Source: Bacteroidota bacterium (GTDB lineage: Bacteria; Bacteroidota; Ignavibacteria; Kapaibacteriales; UBA2268). Taken from it: a stretch of DNA of 32,248 nt. A program made the translations under genes and the position numbers. Each line of letters begins with the position of its first letter. Within the stretch, counting starts at the first letter, position 1. Shown piece after piece: positions 16,755-24,818 of this stretch. The stretch spans positions 1-32,248 of the forward strand of contig JAJRTW010000045.1 of assembly GCA_024278075.1 (NCBI GenBank). Reading direction: 5' to 3'. A model generated the notes under the pieces. That model had not been told where the DNA came from and ran no database searches. It saw only the letters and a list, made by a program, of their open reading frames with translations.

Positions 16755-17469
16755 TGGGTTAATGCTTTTTTTCGGCGGCCAGTAATATATTATTATCAAG
16801 CCGTTATCAATGGCGACATGCTGTTCCCGGACGAATCTAAATCTTTTTTGTGAAAAAGCTGAGACCTTTTGCTAATTGATGTGTTATTAATATTGGTGGG
16901 AAATGCGAATTCGTATCAGCTTGCATCATGGTAATGTGAATTCATTTAAAATTAATTGTTAATTAATATATTTACGATTTTTGTTATTTCTTTAATTATA
17001 ATTCATTATATTTAATGTTGTTAATAATATTTAATATTCGAATAGAATTATTAATATTGATTAAATTCGGGATTCTTCATAGCATTCTTAATGCCTTGGG
17101 ATTAATTATTTCTCTGAATTAATACTCGAAGAACAATAATTAAATAAAAATTTATGTTTTTCTGAGACCTTTTTATAAGTAATGTGTCATTGCAAGTAGT
17201 AATGAAGTTGTTTCTAACATAATGATACGTTTTAAATCAGCTATAAAAATCGAAATATAGAATTTTAGTTCTTTGGCAATTGAATCTCCATAGTGAAAGC
17301 AGAAGCAAATAAGTGTAAATCACAGCAGAATTAGTTACGATCTCTTTAATCTTTATTTGGGAAAGTATTTGGGAAAGTATTTGGGAAAGGATTTGGGAAA
17401 GGATGCTGAATTTATTAATTTACAAAGATTAAGTTAACTCGATTCGGTTTATTAAACATACGGGAAAAT
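16755..17469. other. Long AT-rich intergenic region with short repeats
   Basis: This gap of 715 bp has no supported gene. It contains two related 30-nt segments beginning CTGAGACCTTTT (16859-16888 and 17162-17191). It also holds four 12-bp tandem repeats (17354-17401) just before the dehydrogenase-like gene. The remainder is A/T-rich runs. Confidence 0.55.
17354..17401. repeat. Four 12-bp tandem repeats upstream of the dehydrogenase-like gene
   Basis: Three copies of TATTTGGGAAAG and a fourth reading GATTTGGGAAAG run without spacers and end 68 bp before ATG 17470. They could be a regulatory iteron or slippage-generated DNA. The sequence alone does not decide. Confidence 0.75.
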
Positions 17470-19161
17470 ATGCAGATAAAAGGTTCGAAAATAATGGTTT
17501 TAGGCGGATGGGGTTTAGTTGGGGCTGCAATATGCAGGAAAGTCCTTGAATTTTCCCCGTCGAAGTTGATTATTACCTCTTTGAAGAAATCCGAGGCTGA
17601 GGATACGGTCAGGATTTTACAAGAGGAATTCCCGAACAAAGACCCAAAGATGTTTGTTGCCAAAGGTGGTAATATATTCACTCGGGACGACTGGAGAAAT
17701 GAGAACTGGATGAATGTAATCGATGACGATGTTAGGAGAATGGGAGCGATCGAGGATATTTTCATGGAGCTTGACGGCGATATTCTCAGAAGGTCGGCTC
17801 TGTACCAGATGATACAGGAAGAGAAGCCCGATGTCGTAATTGATTGCATAAATACCGCAACAGCCTTTGCTTACCTGGATACTTATAGGGCAACCCTCGA
17901 GGTGGTGAACAAGATAAAAAATGACAAACTCGACAATGTTAGTGTTGAAAGGTTGATTGTTAGCACTTATATTCCCCAGCTTATCAGGCATGTTCAGATA
18001 TTGCATAAAAGCCTGACGGATGCCGAATCGACTCTCTACCTGAAGGTCGGCACCAGCGGAACCGGCGGTATGGGGCTGAATATTCCATATACTCATAGCG
18101 AAGAAAGGCCTTCGAGGGTTTTGATGTCGAAATCAGCTTTGGCCGGGGCGCAAACTATGCTTCTTTATTTGATGGCAAGGACCCCTGGCGGGCCGATTGT
18201 GAAAGAGATAAAACCTACTGCTGCGATAGCTTGGAAGCGGATAGCATATGATACAGTGATGAGAAAAGGCTCGCCGATAATGCTTATGGACATGGACATT
18301 GAAAGTGCCCGGTCTGTTGATAATGATTTCAGGTTTGATGACAATCATGACGTTATCGACAGGAACAAAGAATTTAAATCGGTGTTCATCGATACGGGCG
18401 AAAATGGGATATTTTCCCGAGGTGAGTTTCAGGCAATCAGTTCTTTGGGGCAGATGGAAATTGTTACACCCGAAGAGATAGCCGAATATGTTGTTTATGA
18501 GCTTCGCGGCGGCAATACCGGATATGAGGTAATGCAGGGGTTGGACAGTTTTACTTTAGGCCCGACCTACCGTGGCGGAATGCTTCAGAACGTGGCCATC
18601 AGGAAAATCAAGCAGCTTGAGAAAGAGCACGGCGTTGATAGTATTGCTTTCGAACTATTAGGGCCGCCAAGATTGTCGAAACTATTGATTGAGGCTTACT
18701 TAATTAAAAAGATTGCAAAATCCATGGCCGCTGCGTCCGGCTTTAGCAAAAAGGAACTGGCAAAGAAAGCTTTAGAGTTGATTCGAGAGGATGAGGAGCT
18801 AAGATCGCAGATACTTTCGATCGGCCTTGTGATATTATTTCCCGACGGTGAGAATTATATAAGGGGCGATGTTGTTAATATACCTGTTAAAAGGGAAACC
18901 GGCCGGCTGGAAATCAATAAAAAGAGAATTAATCAATGGTGTTATGAAGGATGGATTGACTTGCGGCCTTCAAATTTCCTGAAATGGAAAGAAAGAATAG
19001 ATGACATTATTAAGCATTCGAATTTGGTTCCGTTGGACGAAACAAGCTCAAGATATACTTATACAAAGGATTATTGGGACAATTACGAAACTATCGATCC
19101 CGGGAAAATTGCCGGCTGGATATTCGAATTCGAAGATAAGGGATGGAGATTCAAACGTTAA
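17470..19161 (+). CDS. Rossmann-fold NAD(P)-dependent dehydrogenase/epimerase-like protein
   Basis: The 563-residue cytoplasmic protein starts at ATG. The N-terminus KIMVLGGWGLVGAAICR (7-23) has the GxxGxxG dinucleotide-binding loop of extended short-chain dehydrogenases/epimerases. DVVIDCINTATAFAY (121-135) fits strand 4 and the following loop. The catalytic YxxxK of the superfamily is not evident: PYTHSEERPSRVLMSKSA (206-223) sits about where it would be expected. The C-terminal half (about 370-563) is helical, rich in charged and aromatic residues, and I do not recognise it as a known domain. It stands alone, with repeats upstream and the large T9SS gene downstream. Oxidoreductase activity is inferred from the fold only, and the substrate is unknown. 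Confidence 0.75.
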   Translation: MQIKGSKIMVLGGWGLVGAAICRKVLEFSPSKLIITSLKKSEAEDTVRILQEEFPNKDPKMFVAKGGNIFTRDDWRNENWMNVIDDDVRRMGAIEDIFMELDGDILRRSALYQMIQEEKPDVVIDCINTATAFAYLDTYRATLEVVNKIKNDKLDNVSVERLIVSTYIPQLIRHVQILHKSLTDAESTLYLKVGTSGTGGMGLNIPYTHSEERPSRVLMSKSALAGAQTMLLYLMARTPGGPIVKEIKPTAAIAWKRIAYDTVMRKGSPIMLMDMDIESARSVDNDFRFDDNHDVIDRNKEFKSVFIDTGENGIFSRGEFQAISSLGQMEIVTPEEIAEYVVYELRGGNTGYEVMQGLDSFTLGPTYRGGMLQNVAIRKIKQLEKEHGVDSIAFELLGPPRLSKLLIEAYLIKKIAKSMAAASGFSKKELAKKALELIREDEELRSQILSIGLVILFPDGENYIRGDVVNIPVKRETGRLEINKKRINQWCYEGWIDLRPSNFLKWKERIDDIIKHSNLVPLDETSSRYTYTKDYWDNYETIDPGKIAGWIFEFEDKGWRFKR

Positions 19162-19400
19162 AATCAATTTAATTATGATCTGTAAATAAGAAATATTTAG
19201 TGATAGAATAGTTTTGAATTGAGAAGAGATTTCTGAGGAATATATATTGTCATTACCGTTAACACGAGGTGGCAACAAAGCTCAAACCGGAACCCAACAT
19301 TTATCCGAGGAGCAAATTCCTGTTGGAGCTTATATATTAAGAAGATAGTATTATAAGGAAGATGATATTAAAAAAAATGAAGATAGTATTTTAACGTTCA

Positions 19401-19419
19401 GTCAGTTGTTATAACTGAC
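19401..19419. repeat. 19-nt palindrome family member with a paired change
   Basis: GTCAGTTGTTATAACTGAC has the same design as GCCAGTTGTTACAACTGGC at 320-338 and 14036-14054, but its second and second-last bases are both changed so that pairing is kept. Together with the preceding AACGTTCA it matches, in reverse orientation, the end of repeat copy B (about 14083-14103). Confidence 0.65.
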
Positions 19420-19451
19420 AGATGTTAATAATAGAAAATCGTAATGAACAG

Positions 19452-19491
19452 CCCCGCCGCAATCAGCGGGGAATTAAACCCACAATGTGGG
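19452..19491 (+). repeat. Two adjacent GC-rich hairpins
   Basis: CCCCGC/GCGGGG (19452-19457, 19466-19471, 8-nt loop) is followed by CCCAC/GTGGG (19479-19483, 19487-19491, 3-nt loop). No T run follows, so neither is a convincing terminator. They stand out against the AT-rich surroundings and look like a dispersed extragenic repeat or a structured leader. Confidence 0.45.
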
Positions 19492-19556
19492 ATTAAAGAT
19501 AATTTATTTCTCTTGATAAATAACTTTTTATGTACCATTAATTAATGGAGTGCTTA

Positions 19557-22500
19557 ATGAAAAGGTTTTTTCTACTAATCGCCATCGTTTTCTGCCTGGT
19601 TGGGACATTGTCCTATGCCCAGGGCGATGACATTCTCCGAAGAAGTGAGATGTACGAACCTCCCACATTCGGACCAATTCCGTCGAGTTTCCCGCAGAGG
19701 TTTACCGAGATCGGCCAAAACCCGACTCAGCCTCAGATTTCGACAGGCTATTATTTCGTCGACAGTGATGACGACGCCCCTGATTATTGGCGTCCGACCC
19801 CTGAAATCATCGATACGTTAACGGAACCAACGCTATGGCGTAGGATTGTTCAAGGCCCGCGTATTCTTCCGAAGGAATACTGGGATGACAACCCGCGTGA
19901 AGGGCATCGCTTCTTCCACAACCCTGCGAAACAGGGTGTAGGTGTTGTTGACTTTTTTGAACATGGCGCAACTACGGCTGTTGACTCTACGGACAACGCT
20001 ATAGCAGGCCCAATACCAATCGGGTTCGGATTCTATTTTAACGGGCTTCGTTATGATAGTTTCTATGTAACAACAAACGGCCTTATTGCCCTGACAAACA
20101 GGCGTTATTTCTATAACTCAAATGGAGATCGCTCGATTCCAACCGGTGGAGCTACTTGCTATGATCCTATGAGTATGGACTGGTTTGTTCGCGCAAGGGT
20201 CGGCGATGGCCTTACCGATGCGAATGATGATAACTTTGGCTACACAGTATCTGTACTGGGAAATGCCGCCGGTAGTTACCTTGGTGGTATCAGGACTCCG
20301 AACGGCCCTTTGAATGGGCTGAATCCCTCTCATAGAGCAGCAGTTATTGCACCTTTCTGGGGCGACAACCATTTGTCTCAATATTCAACTGAAATTAACC
20401 AACCGGATGATTGGGGCAAATGCTTCTTCAAACGCTCCAATGCGGCCGACAAACTCATTATTTATTATGTTAACATTGCACCGGTCGGGCTAAAAGCAAC
20501 TCCATCAGGAATGTATACCGCCCAGGCAAACTTAAGGCGCGGCGAATCCAATTATATTTCAGCAAACGCCCAGGTTATCCTCGATCGTACCGATAGCTCT
20601 GTTACCATCGTTTATGAAAGGTTCGACGGTGTTGCAATTGTGAATAACCGCGCTCAGACGGCTATGACAATTTTCCGCTATAACACGACTTGTGGTGTTC
20701 GCGGATTTGCACGCCATGTAAACTACGGACAACCCGGCGGGCCGAACTATCCCTGGGATACGGAATATGAACAGTTTACACACTATTTCCATAAATATGC
20801 TAATCCGTATGTAAACTATCCTCATAACCAATTGGCTATTAAATTCAAACAATGGCAGAACTCATTAAGGGTTGTTGACATTCAGTACATAATTAGGAAG
20901 CCTGATGAAAATGCCAGTTTGGACTTTACCGATATCGTACCGTCGACCAGAGTTAATGACTATGAATTATTAGCCGGCGAAGAAAGAATCGGTGCAATTC
21001 AGCCAGTGGTTCTGATACAAAACCTGACTAATGAAATTCAGGGCCCAACAGGAGTGAACTTTGTGCCCCAGGACTTCAATTTCCGTGCAAGGTTTAGAAT
21101 TATCAACTTAGCCACGGAAAGAATTATTTATAGCAGATTGGTTCCTATTGACAGCACTTGTCTTGCCACTCCGGATGCCACGTCGGAAAATTGTACCGGC
21201 GACCCTGATGTAAAGGTAAGACTATCAACAGTAACAGTTAAGAATGGTGACTATACGGCAGCTCCGAAAGATTTCCCCGGCCAAGAGGGATATAACGGAA
21301 TACCGCCTTACGAATTCGTACAGGTCTATTTTCCGCCATTCGAGCCGAATGAATTCGTGGAAAACCATATTGGCCGAATGCGAGCCTTTATTATCGCAGA
21401 CCCAACTAACCCTTCAACAGGCGAAGGGGTTGGCGATGAATGGCCATTCGATGATACGTCAAGTGTAAGATTATTCGTTATGAGAAGGCTTGACAGATTT
21501 AATGAGGATATTACAGAATTTCACTTTGTTGAAAGAGTAGCAATGCCTTCGGTTTTGAAATGGGTAAATATAGATGCTGAAGTTGTTACGGGCGATGATG
21601 TATCGCACCATCCTTTGCCACCGCGTGGCGAATATGCAGCCAGGAATAATGAGAATTATACATTGACATCGCCGGTTATCCGTATGACTCGTAGGACACT
21701 TACTGGCCAAGAACCAGCAAAATCACCCGGCGGTGACGAATTAAGGTCATTCCCAATCAATATGCGCAATAAATACGATGCGGTTATTTCATTGTCTGTT
21801 CAGAGAACCGCTGCAGACGATGATTGGGAAAGAGGCTGGAGTGATCAGCAATTGATCGGAGCCGAGCCTAGGTCGGTTCTTAATTCTAATGTGTTCAATG
21901 TTTGGACACGAAACCGCAATGCTGCTTCATACAGGCCGGACGAGTTAAGGGTCGAAATAGCACAGCCAAGCCCTGATGGAATCAGATATATCACAAATAT
22001 TGATGATAAGAGATGGCAAAACCATCCGAGGCGTGAAGGTGCCAAACCCGTGACAGATGTGCCGGCATTGACTATATATGGCGCTGGCGGCTATATGACC
22101 GGATTTTTAGAGGCAGACAAGGACTCTTCGTTGTCATTGCCAGCAGCCGGCCAGTTAAATGCCCTTCGCCCGAATCTTTATGACGATGGTATTGACTGGG
22201 TATACAAAAGATATTTCATCGCTATTCCCGATACATTTATTAGAGCTGAGAACGAAGGCGCTAAGAACTTCAGGTTCAGGTTGAAAATTCACGCGACTAA
22301 CGACAAGAAATGTATTGTTTGTATACCTGATGATGATGATGCCTACTTTGTTGACAACATTAGGCTGTTGTTCTATTCAAAGGAAGCAACAGACATCGGC
22401 GTTACATCAGTGATGCTTGACTGGCCGTATACGATGGCACCAGCTTCACAGGCAACCAACATCCCGATAAGAGTTAGATTGAGCAATAATACAAGCAACG

Positions 22501-24227
22501 ACGCACCTTCTTATATAATTACGACTGCTATTTGGAGGAAAAGCGAGTTTAGGGATTTAACGAAAATAATTTATTGTCGTTCAAAAGTTATGTCGAGCCA
22601 TCCGGGTACACGAGAACTTCCAATGGATATGCCTGCATGGAATGCCCGTAAGGCCGGTCCCGGTGAATACATTCTCGAAGCAGTAGTTTATGTGCCGGGC
22701 GGCGATCTTGAAGAATTGAATGACACTACTTTCAAAGAAATAACAATCAGATTTGGCGATGCATTCGCTTATGATCCCGTAGACAACCCACAAAATAATG
22801 TTCCCGAAGCAGCATTCTCCAACACACCAGGCAGAGGCCTGAACATGTTTGGATTTGCTTATGGCGCCAGCGGCAATGACAGAGGGCCAAGGGAAACTTA
22901 TAACGAAGACGTATTCGGCGCCGGGTATGTCGGTGGCAGTGGTTCCGGCCGGATTGCTGCGAAATTCGAATTGATGAGATCTGATACGATTTATGGTTTC
23001 CGGGTTTTCTTCGGAACATTGAACCAGGCTTGGGATGATATTTCACTGTCAGTTTTCACCGATGTGGGCGGGCAACAGCCTGGTACCCAAATCCCCGGTT
23101 CGAATATTTGGAGGCAGCGTGGATTTGACGATCTTAGAAATGATTACTTCTGGGGCGAATACATGACATACGCTTATGATGGCGATCCTTTGATTCTTCC
23201 TTCGGGAACATATTGGGTAGCAATCACCCAGTTGGGCGAGACTGGCCTTGAACTTGGCGCTTCCAAATCACGTGTTGGTATGAGAACTACGAATATCTTT
23301 ATTCCCCCTCCAACCGGCCTTGGCGGCCCAACCGGCGGCGGTGGCTACTCTCTTATGATTGAGAAAACATTCAGAAAGTATGTCGGGAATAACTTGATTA
23401 ATAAGAACTTCTTTGCCCTTGAAAATTCAGCCGGAAACGGCACGTGGCTGGAATTTATGCCATCGGTCGGCAACCCGGCTTATGCTCACTTGCACCACTT
23501 TGGTATTTCTCCGGCGGATTTCACTACTGCTACACTCTCACGCGGTACATGGATCCCGATGATACGCCCATACCTTGGTGAAAGGTCATATGAAAACCCT
23601 GTTTATTTAACAGACAACTGTATTCATATTCCGATTGAACTGTCGTACTTCACCGGTGAAGTTCGCACTAATGGTATTGACCTTGAGTGGGAAACAGCAT
23701 CCGAAGAAAACAATTACGGCTTCTATGTAGAAAAACGTGAATTCAACAGGGATGTTGAAAACGAATGGGATGCAATTGGATTTGTTCCCGGCAGTAATAA
23801 TTCTAAAGTTGCTAAGAAGTATAACTTTACCGATAACGATGTTGTATTGAGCAGAACTTATCAATATCGCCTGCGCCAGGTTGATTTCGATGGTACTTAT
23901 GACTGTACTTCATCAGGAATTGTTACGCTTAAATTCGGCGAGTATGTACCTTTGGTATTAGAACAAAACGGGCCTAACCCCGCTAATGAGTCTACTACTT
24001 TCTGGTTTCACCTTCCGACGGGCGGAGATGTTTCCCTTGAAGTATCCGACATCTTTGGCAATGTTGTTAAAACATTTAAGCAAAACTTTGCTGCCGGAGA
24101 TAGAAGGAGTATTATATGGGATAATTGTACCGATAACAATGGTATGATGCTCCCGAGTGGCACTTACATCTACAAGCTTACAGCCGGTGATGAAACTGCT
24201 ACACGCAAGATGACAATTGTACGTTAA
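19557..24227 (+). CDS. Giant T9SS-secreted surface/extracellular protein
   Basis: The favoured start is ATG 19557, giving about 1556 residues: GGAG lies 6 nt before it and the signal peptide MKRFFLLIAIVFCLVGTLSYAQ begins there. An upstream ATG at 19545 would add four residues. The mature region is beta-rich, with many Asp, Asn, Pro and aromatic residues, and I recognise no named catalytic domain. About 1357-1460 carries the FN3-like stretch that often precedes T9SS tails (IPIELSYFTGEVRTNGIDLE). The last 90 residues are a FlgD-like/T9SS type A sorting domain: EQNGPNPANESTTFWFHL, then LEVSDIFGNVVKTF and the final TRKMTIVR. It should be exported by Sec and the type IX system. A CIVC motif followed by a run of Asp occurs near residue 920. 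A strong terminator follows. A structural or adhesive role is plausible but unproven. Confidence 0.9.
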   Translation: MKRFFLLIAIVFCLVGTLSYAQGDDILRRSEMYEPPTFGPIPSSFPQRFTEIGQNPTQPQISTGYYFVDSDDDAPDYWRPTPEIIDTLTEPTLWRRIVQGPRILPKEYWDDNPREGHRFFHNPAKQGVGVVDFFEHGATTAVDSTDNAIAGPIPIGFGFYFNGLRYDSFYVTTNGLIALTNRRYFYNSNGDRSIPTGGATCYDPMSMDWFVRARVGDGLTDANDDNFGYTVSVLGNAAGSYLGGIRTPNGPLNGLNPSHRAAVIAPFWGDNHLSQYSTEINQPDDWGKCFFKRSNAADKLIIYYVNIAPVGLKATPSGMYTAQANLRRGESNYISANAQVILDRTDSSVTIVYERFDGVAIVNNRAQTAMTIFRYNTTCGVRGFARHVNYGQPGGPNYPWDTEYEQFTHYFHKYANPYVNYPHNQLAIKFKQWQNSLRVVDIQYIIRKPDENASLDFTDIVPSTRVNDYELLAGEERIGAIQPVVLIQNLTNEIQGPTGVNFVPQDFNFRARFRIINLATERIIYSRLVPIDSTCLATPDATSENCTGDPDVKVRLSTVTVKNGDYTAAPKDFPGQEGYNGIPPYEFVQVYFPPFEPNEFVENHIGRMRAFIIADPTNPSTGEGVGDEWPFDDTSSVRLFVMRRLDRFNEDITEFHFVERVAMPSVLKWVNIDAEVVTGDDVSHHPLPPRGEYAARNNENYTLTSPVIRMTRRTLTGQEPAKSPGGDELRSFPINMRNKYDAVISLSVQRTAADDDWERGWSDQQLIGAEPRSVLNSNVFNVWTRNRNAASYRPDELRVEIAQPSPDGIRYITNIDDKRWQNHPRREGAKPVTDVPALTIYGAGGYMTGFLEADKDSSLSLPAAGQLNALRPNLYDDGIDWVYKRYFIAIPDTFIRAENEGAKNFRFRLKIHATNDKKCIVCIPDDDDAYFVDNIRLLFYSKEATDIGVTSVMLDWPYTMAPASQATNIPIRVRLSNNTSNDAPSYIITTAIWRKSEFRDLTKIIYCRSKVMSSHPGTRELPMDMPAWNARKAGPGEYILEAVVYVPGGDLEELNDTTFKEITIRFGDAFAYDPVDNPQNNVPEAAFSNTPGRGLNMFGFAYGASGNDRGPRETYNEDVFGAGYVGGSGSGRIAAKFELMRSDTIYGFRVFFGTLNQAWDDISLSVFTDVGGQQPGTQIPGSNIWRQRGFDDLRNDYFWGEYMTYAYDGDPLILPSGTYWVAITQLGETGLELGASKSRVGMRTTNIFIPPPTGLGGPTGGGGYSLMIEKTFRKYVGNNLINKNFFALENSAGNGTWLEFMPSVGNPAYAHLHHFGISPADFTTATLSRGTWIPMIRPYLGERSYENPVYLTDNCIHIPIELSYFTGEVRTNGIDLEWETASEENNYGFYVEKREFNRDVENEWDAIGFVPGSNNSKVAKKYNFTDNDVVLSRTYQYRLRQVDFDGTYDCTSSGIVTLKFGEYVPLVLEQNGPNPANESTTFWFHLPTGGDVSLEVSDIFGNVVKTFKQNFAAGDRRSIIWDNCTDNNGMMLPSGTYIYKLTAGDETATRKMTIVR

Positions 24228-24250
24228 TATTTTTCCGTACACATAAATAT

Positions 24251-24286
24251 AAAGCCTTCGGTGATTTCACCGGGGGCTTTTTTTTT
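24251..24286 (+). terminator. Rho-independent terminator after the giant T9SS gene
   Basis: AAAGCC (24251-24256) pairs with GGCTTT (24275-24280), and CGGTG (24259-24263) with CACCG (24268-24272), around an ATTT loop and a 2x2 internal mismatch. An uninterrupted T run follows to 24286. It lies 24 bp after the stop codon. Confidence 0.9.
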
Positions 24287-24298
24287 GGTGTGCCGCCC

Positions 24299-24361
24299 GG
24301 CATGGGGATGCCGGCTGCTCGGATGGGGAGATTGGCTGTGAGGATGGGGGGCTCGTCTGCT
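24299..24361. repeat. Three imperfect 21-bp repeats with ATGGGG core
   Basis: ATGGGG recurs at 24302, 24323 and 24344, exactly 21 bp apart, each followed by diverged G-rich sequence with a later CTG(C/T) or CTGC. The period equals seven codons, which could reflect decayed coding repeats, although no open frame supports a current gene. Confidence 0.5.
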
Positions 24362-24430
24362 ACAACAAACTAATTTTCCACAATTAATAAAATGTTAGTA
24401 AGTATTCAACAAATATTCGTTGGGATTTGA

Positions 24431-24498
24431 TATATTTGTATGACAAGTATTTTAATGTGGAGGAAAGAATGGCAGATATTAAGACTTCAAGGCAGTAG
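24431..24498 (+). pseudogene. Orphan gene start: -7-like box, Shine-Dalgarno, nine codons
   Basis: TATATTTG (24431-24438) fits the Bacteroidota TAnnTTTG box. GGAGG (24459-24463) lies 5 nt before ATG 24469, which opens MADIKTSRQ and stops at TAG (24496-24498). The sequence TGTCCGGTAAAA, resembling a mobile-element end, follows at once (24499 onward). A real expression signal leading into almost nothing suggests that a gene was cut by insertion or deletion. A genuine nine-residue leader peptide is the alternative. Confidence 0.35.
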
Positions 24499-24550
24499 TG
24501 TCCGGTAAAAAAAGAGAACACTCAGAATATGTACCTGAATATTATGACTT

Positions 24551-24634
24551 GTCATTCTGAACTGGTTTCAGAATCCAGTATTCACGGGCTATGTGGCCAT
24601 ATTGAGATAGATTCCGGATCAAGTCCGGAATGAC
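24551..24634. repeat. Dispersed element bounded by GTCATTC and GAATGAC
   Basis: The ends GTCATTC (24551-24557) and GAATGAC (24628-24634) are exact inverse complements. The interior TCCAGTATTCACGGGC to TTGAGATAGATTCC aligns with 6871-6919 of the longer element at 6809-6954. No coding capacity is seen. Confidence 0.6.
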
Positions 24635-24645
24635 AATCATTTTAC

Positions 24646-24756
24646 TTCCCCTCTTTCTCAAGGAGGGGCCAGGAGTGGTTTCTTTCCCCTCTTTCTTAAG
24701 GAGAGGCCAGGGGTGGTTTACTCCCCCTCTTTCTTAAGGAGAGGCCAGGGGTGGTT
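24646..24756. repeat. Three tandem 35-bp elements, 38-bp period
   Basis: Copies lie at 24646-24680, 24684-24718 and 24722-24756, each separated by 3 nt. All run from T(T/C)CCCC through CTTTCT(T/C)AAGGA to GTGGTT. Copies 2 and 3 are almost identical and copy 1 differs at a few positions. A diverged single copy lies at 450-484. The family is apparently dispersed in the genome. Confidence 0.8.
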
Positions 24757-24818
24757 GAACTCTGGATCCTTCGACTCCGCTCAGGATGACATTCATATTA
24801 AAAAACACACGTAGTATG

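Larger units (their letters stand above)
19162..19544. other. Intergenic region with hairpins upstream of the giant T9SS gene
   Basis: No gene is seen. The stretch contains one member of the 19-nt palindrome family (19401-19419) and two adjacent GC-rich hairpins (19452-19491). A 14-bp palindrome CCATTAATTAATGG (19535-19548) overlaps the upstream candidate ATG of the next gene. Confidence 0.55.
24287..24818. other. Repeat-dense intergenic region
   Basis: No complete gene is present. In order it holds three imperfect 21-bp GGATGGGG-type repeats (24299-24361) and an orphan start region with ribosome site and nine codons (24431-24498). These are followed by a GTCATTC...GAATGAC element (24551-24634), three tandem 35-bp elements (24646-24756), and a CTCAGGATGAC fragment (24779-24789) like that at 6809-6954. 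It separates the convergent T9SS and typA genes and looks like a landing site for small mobile elements. Confidence 0.65.

Noticed and set aside
19535-19548. CCATTAATTAATGG palindrome as an operator
   Set aside because: A perfect 14-mer made mainly of A/T can arise easily in such DNA; with no second copy seen it was noted only as context.
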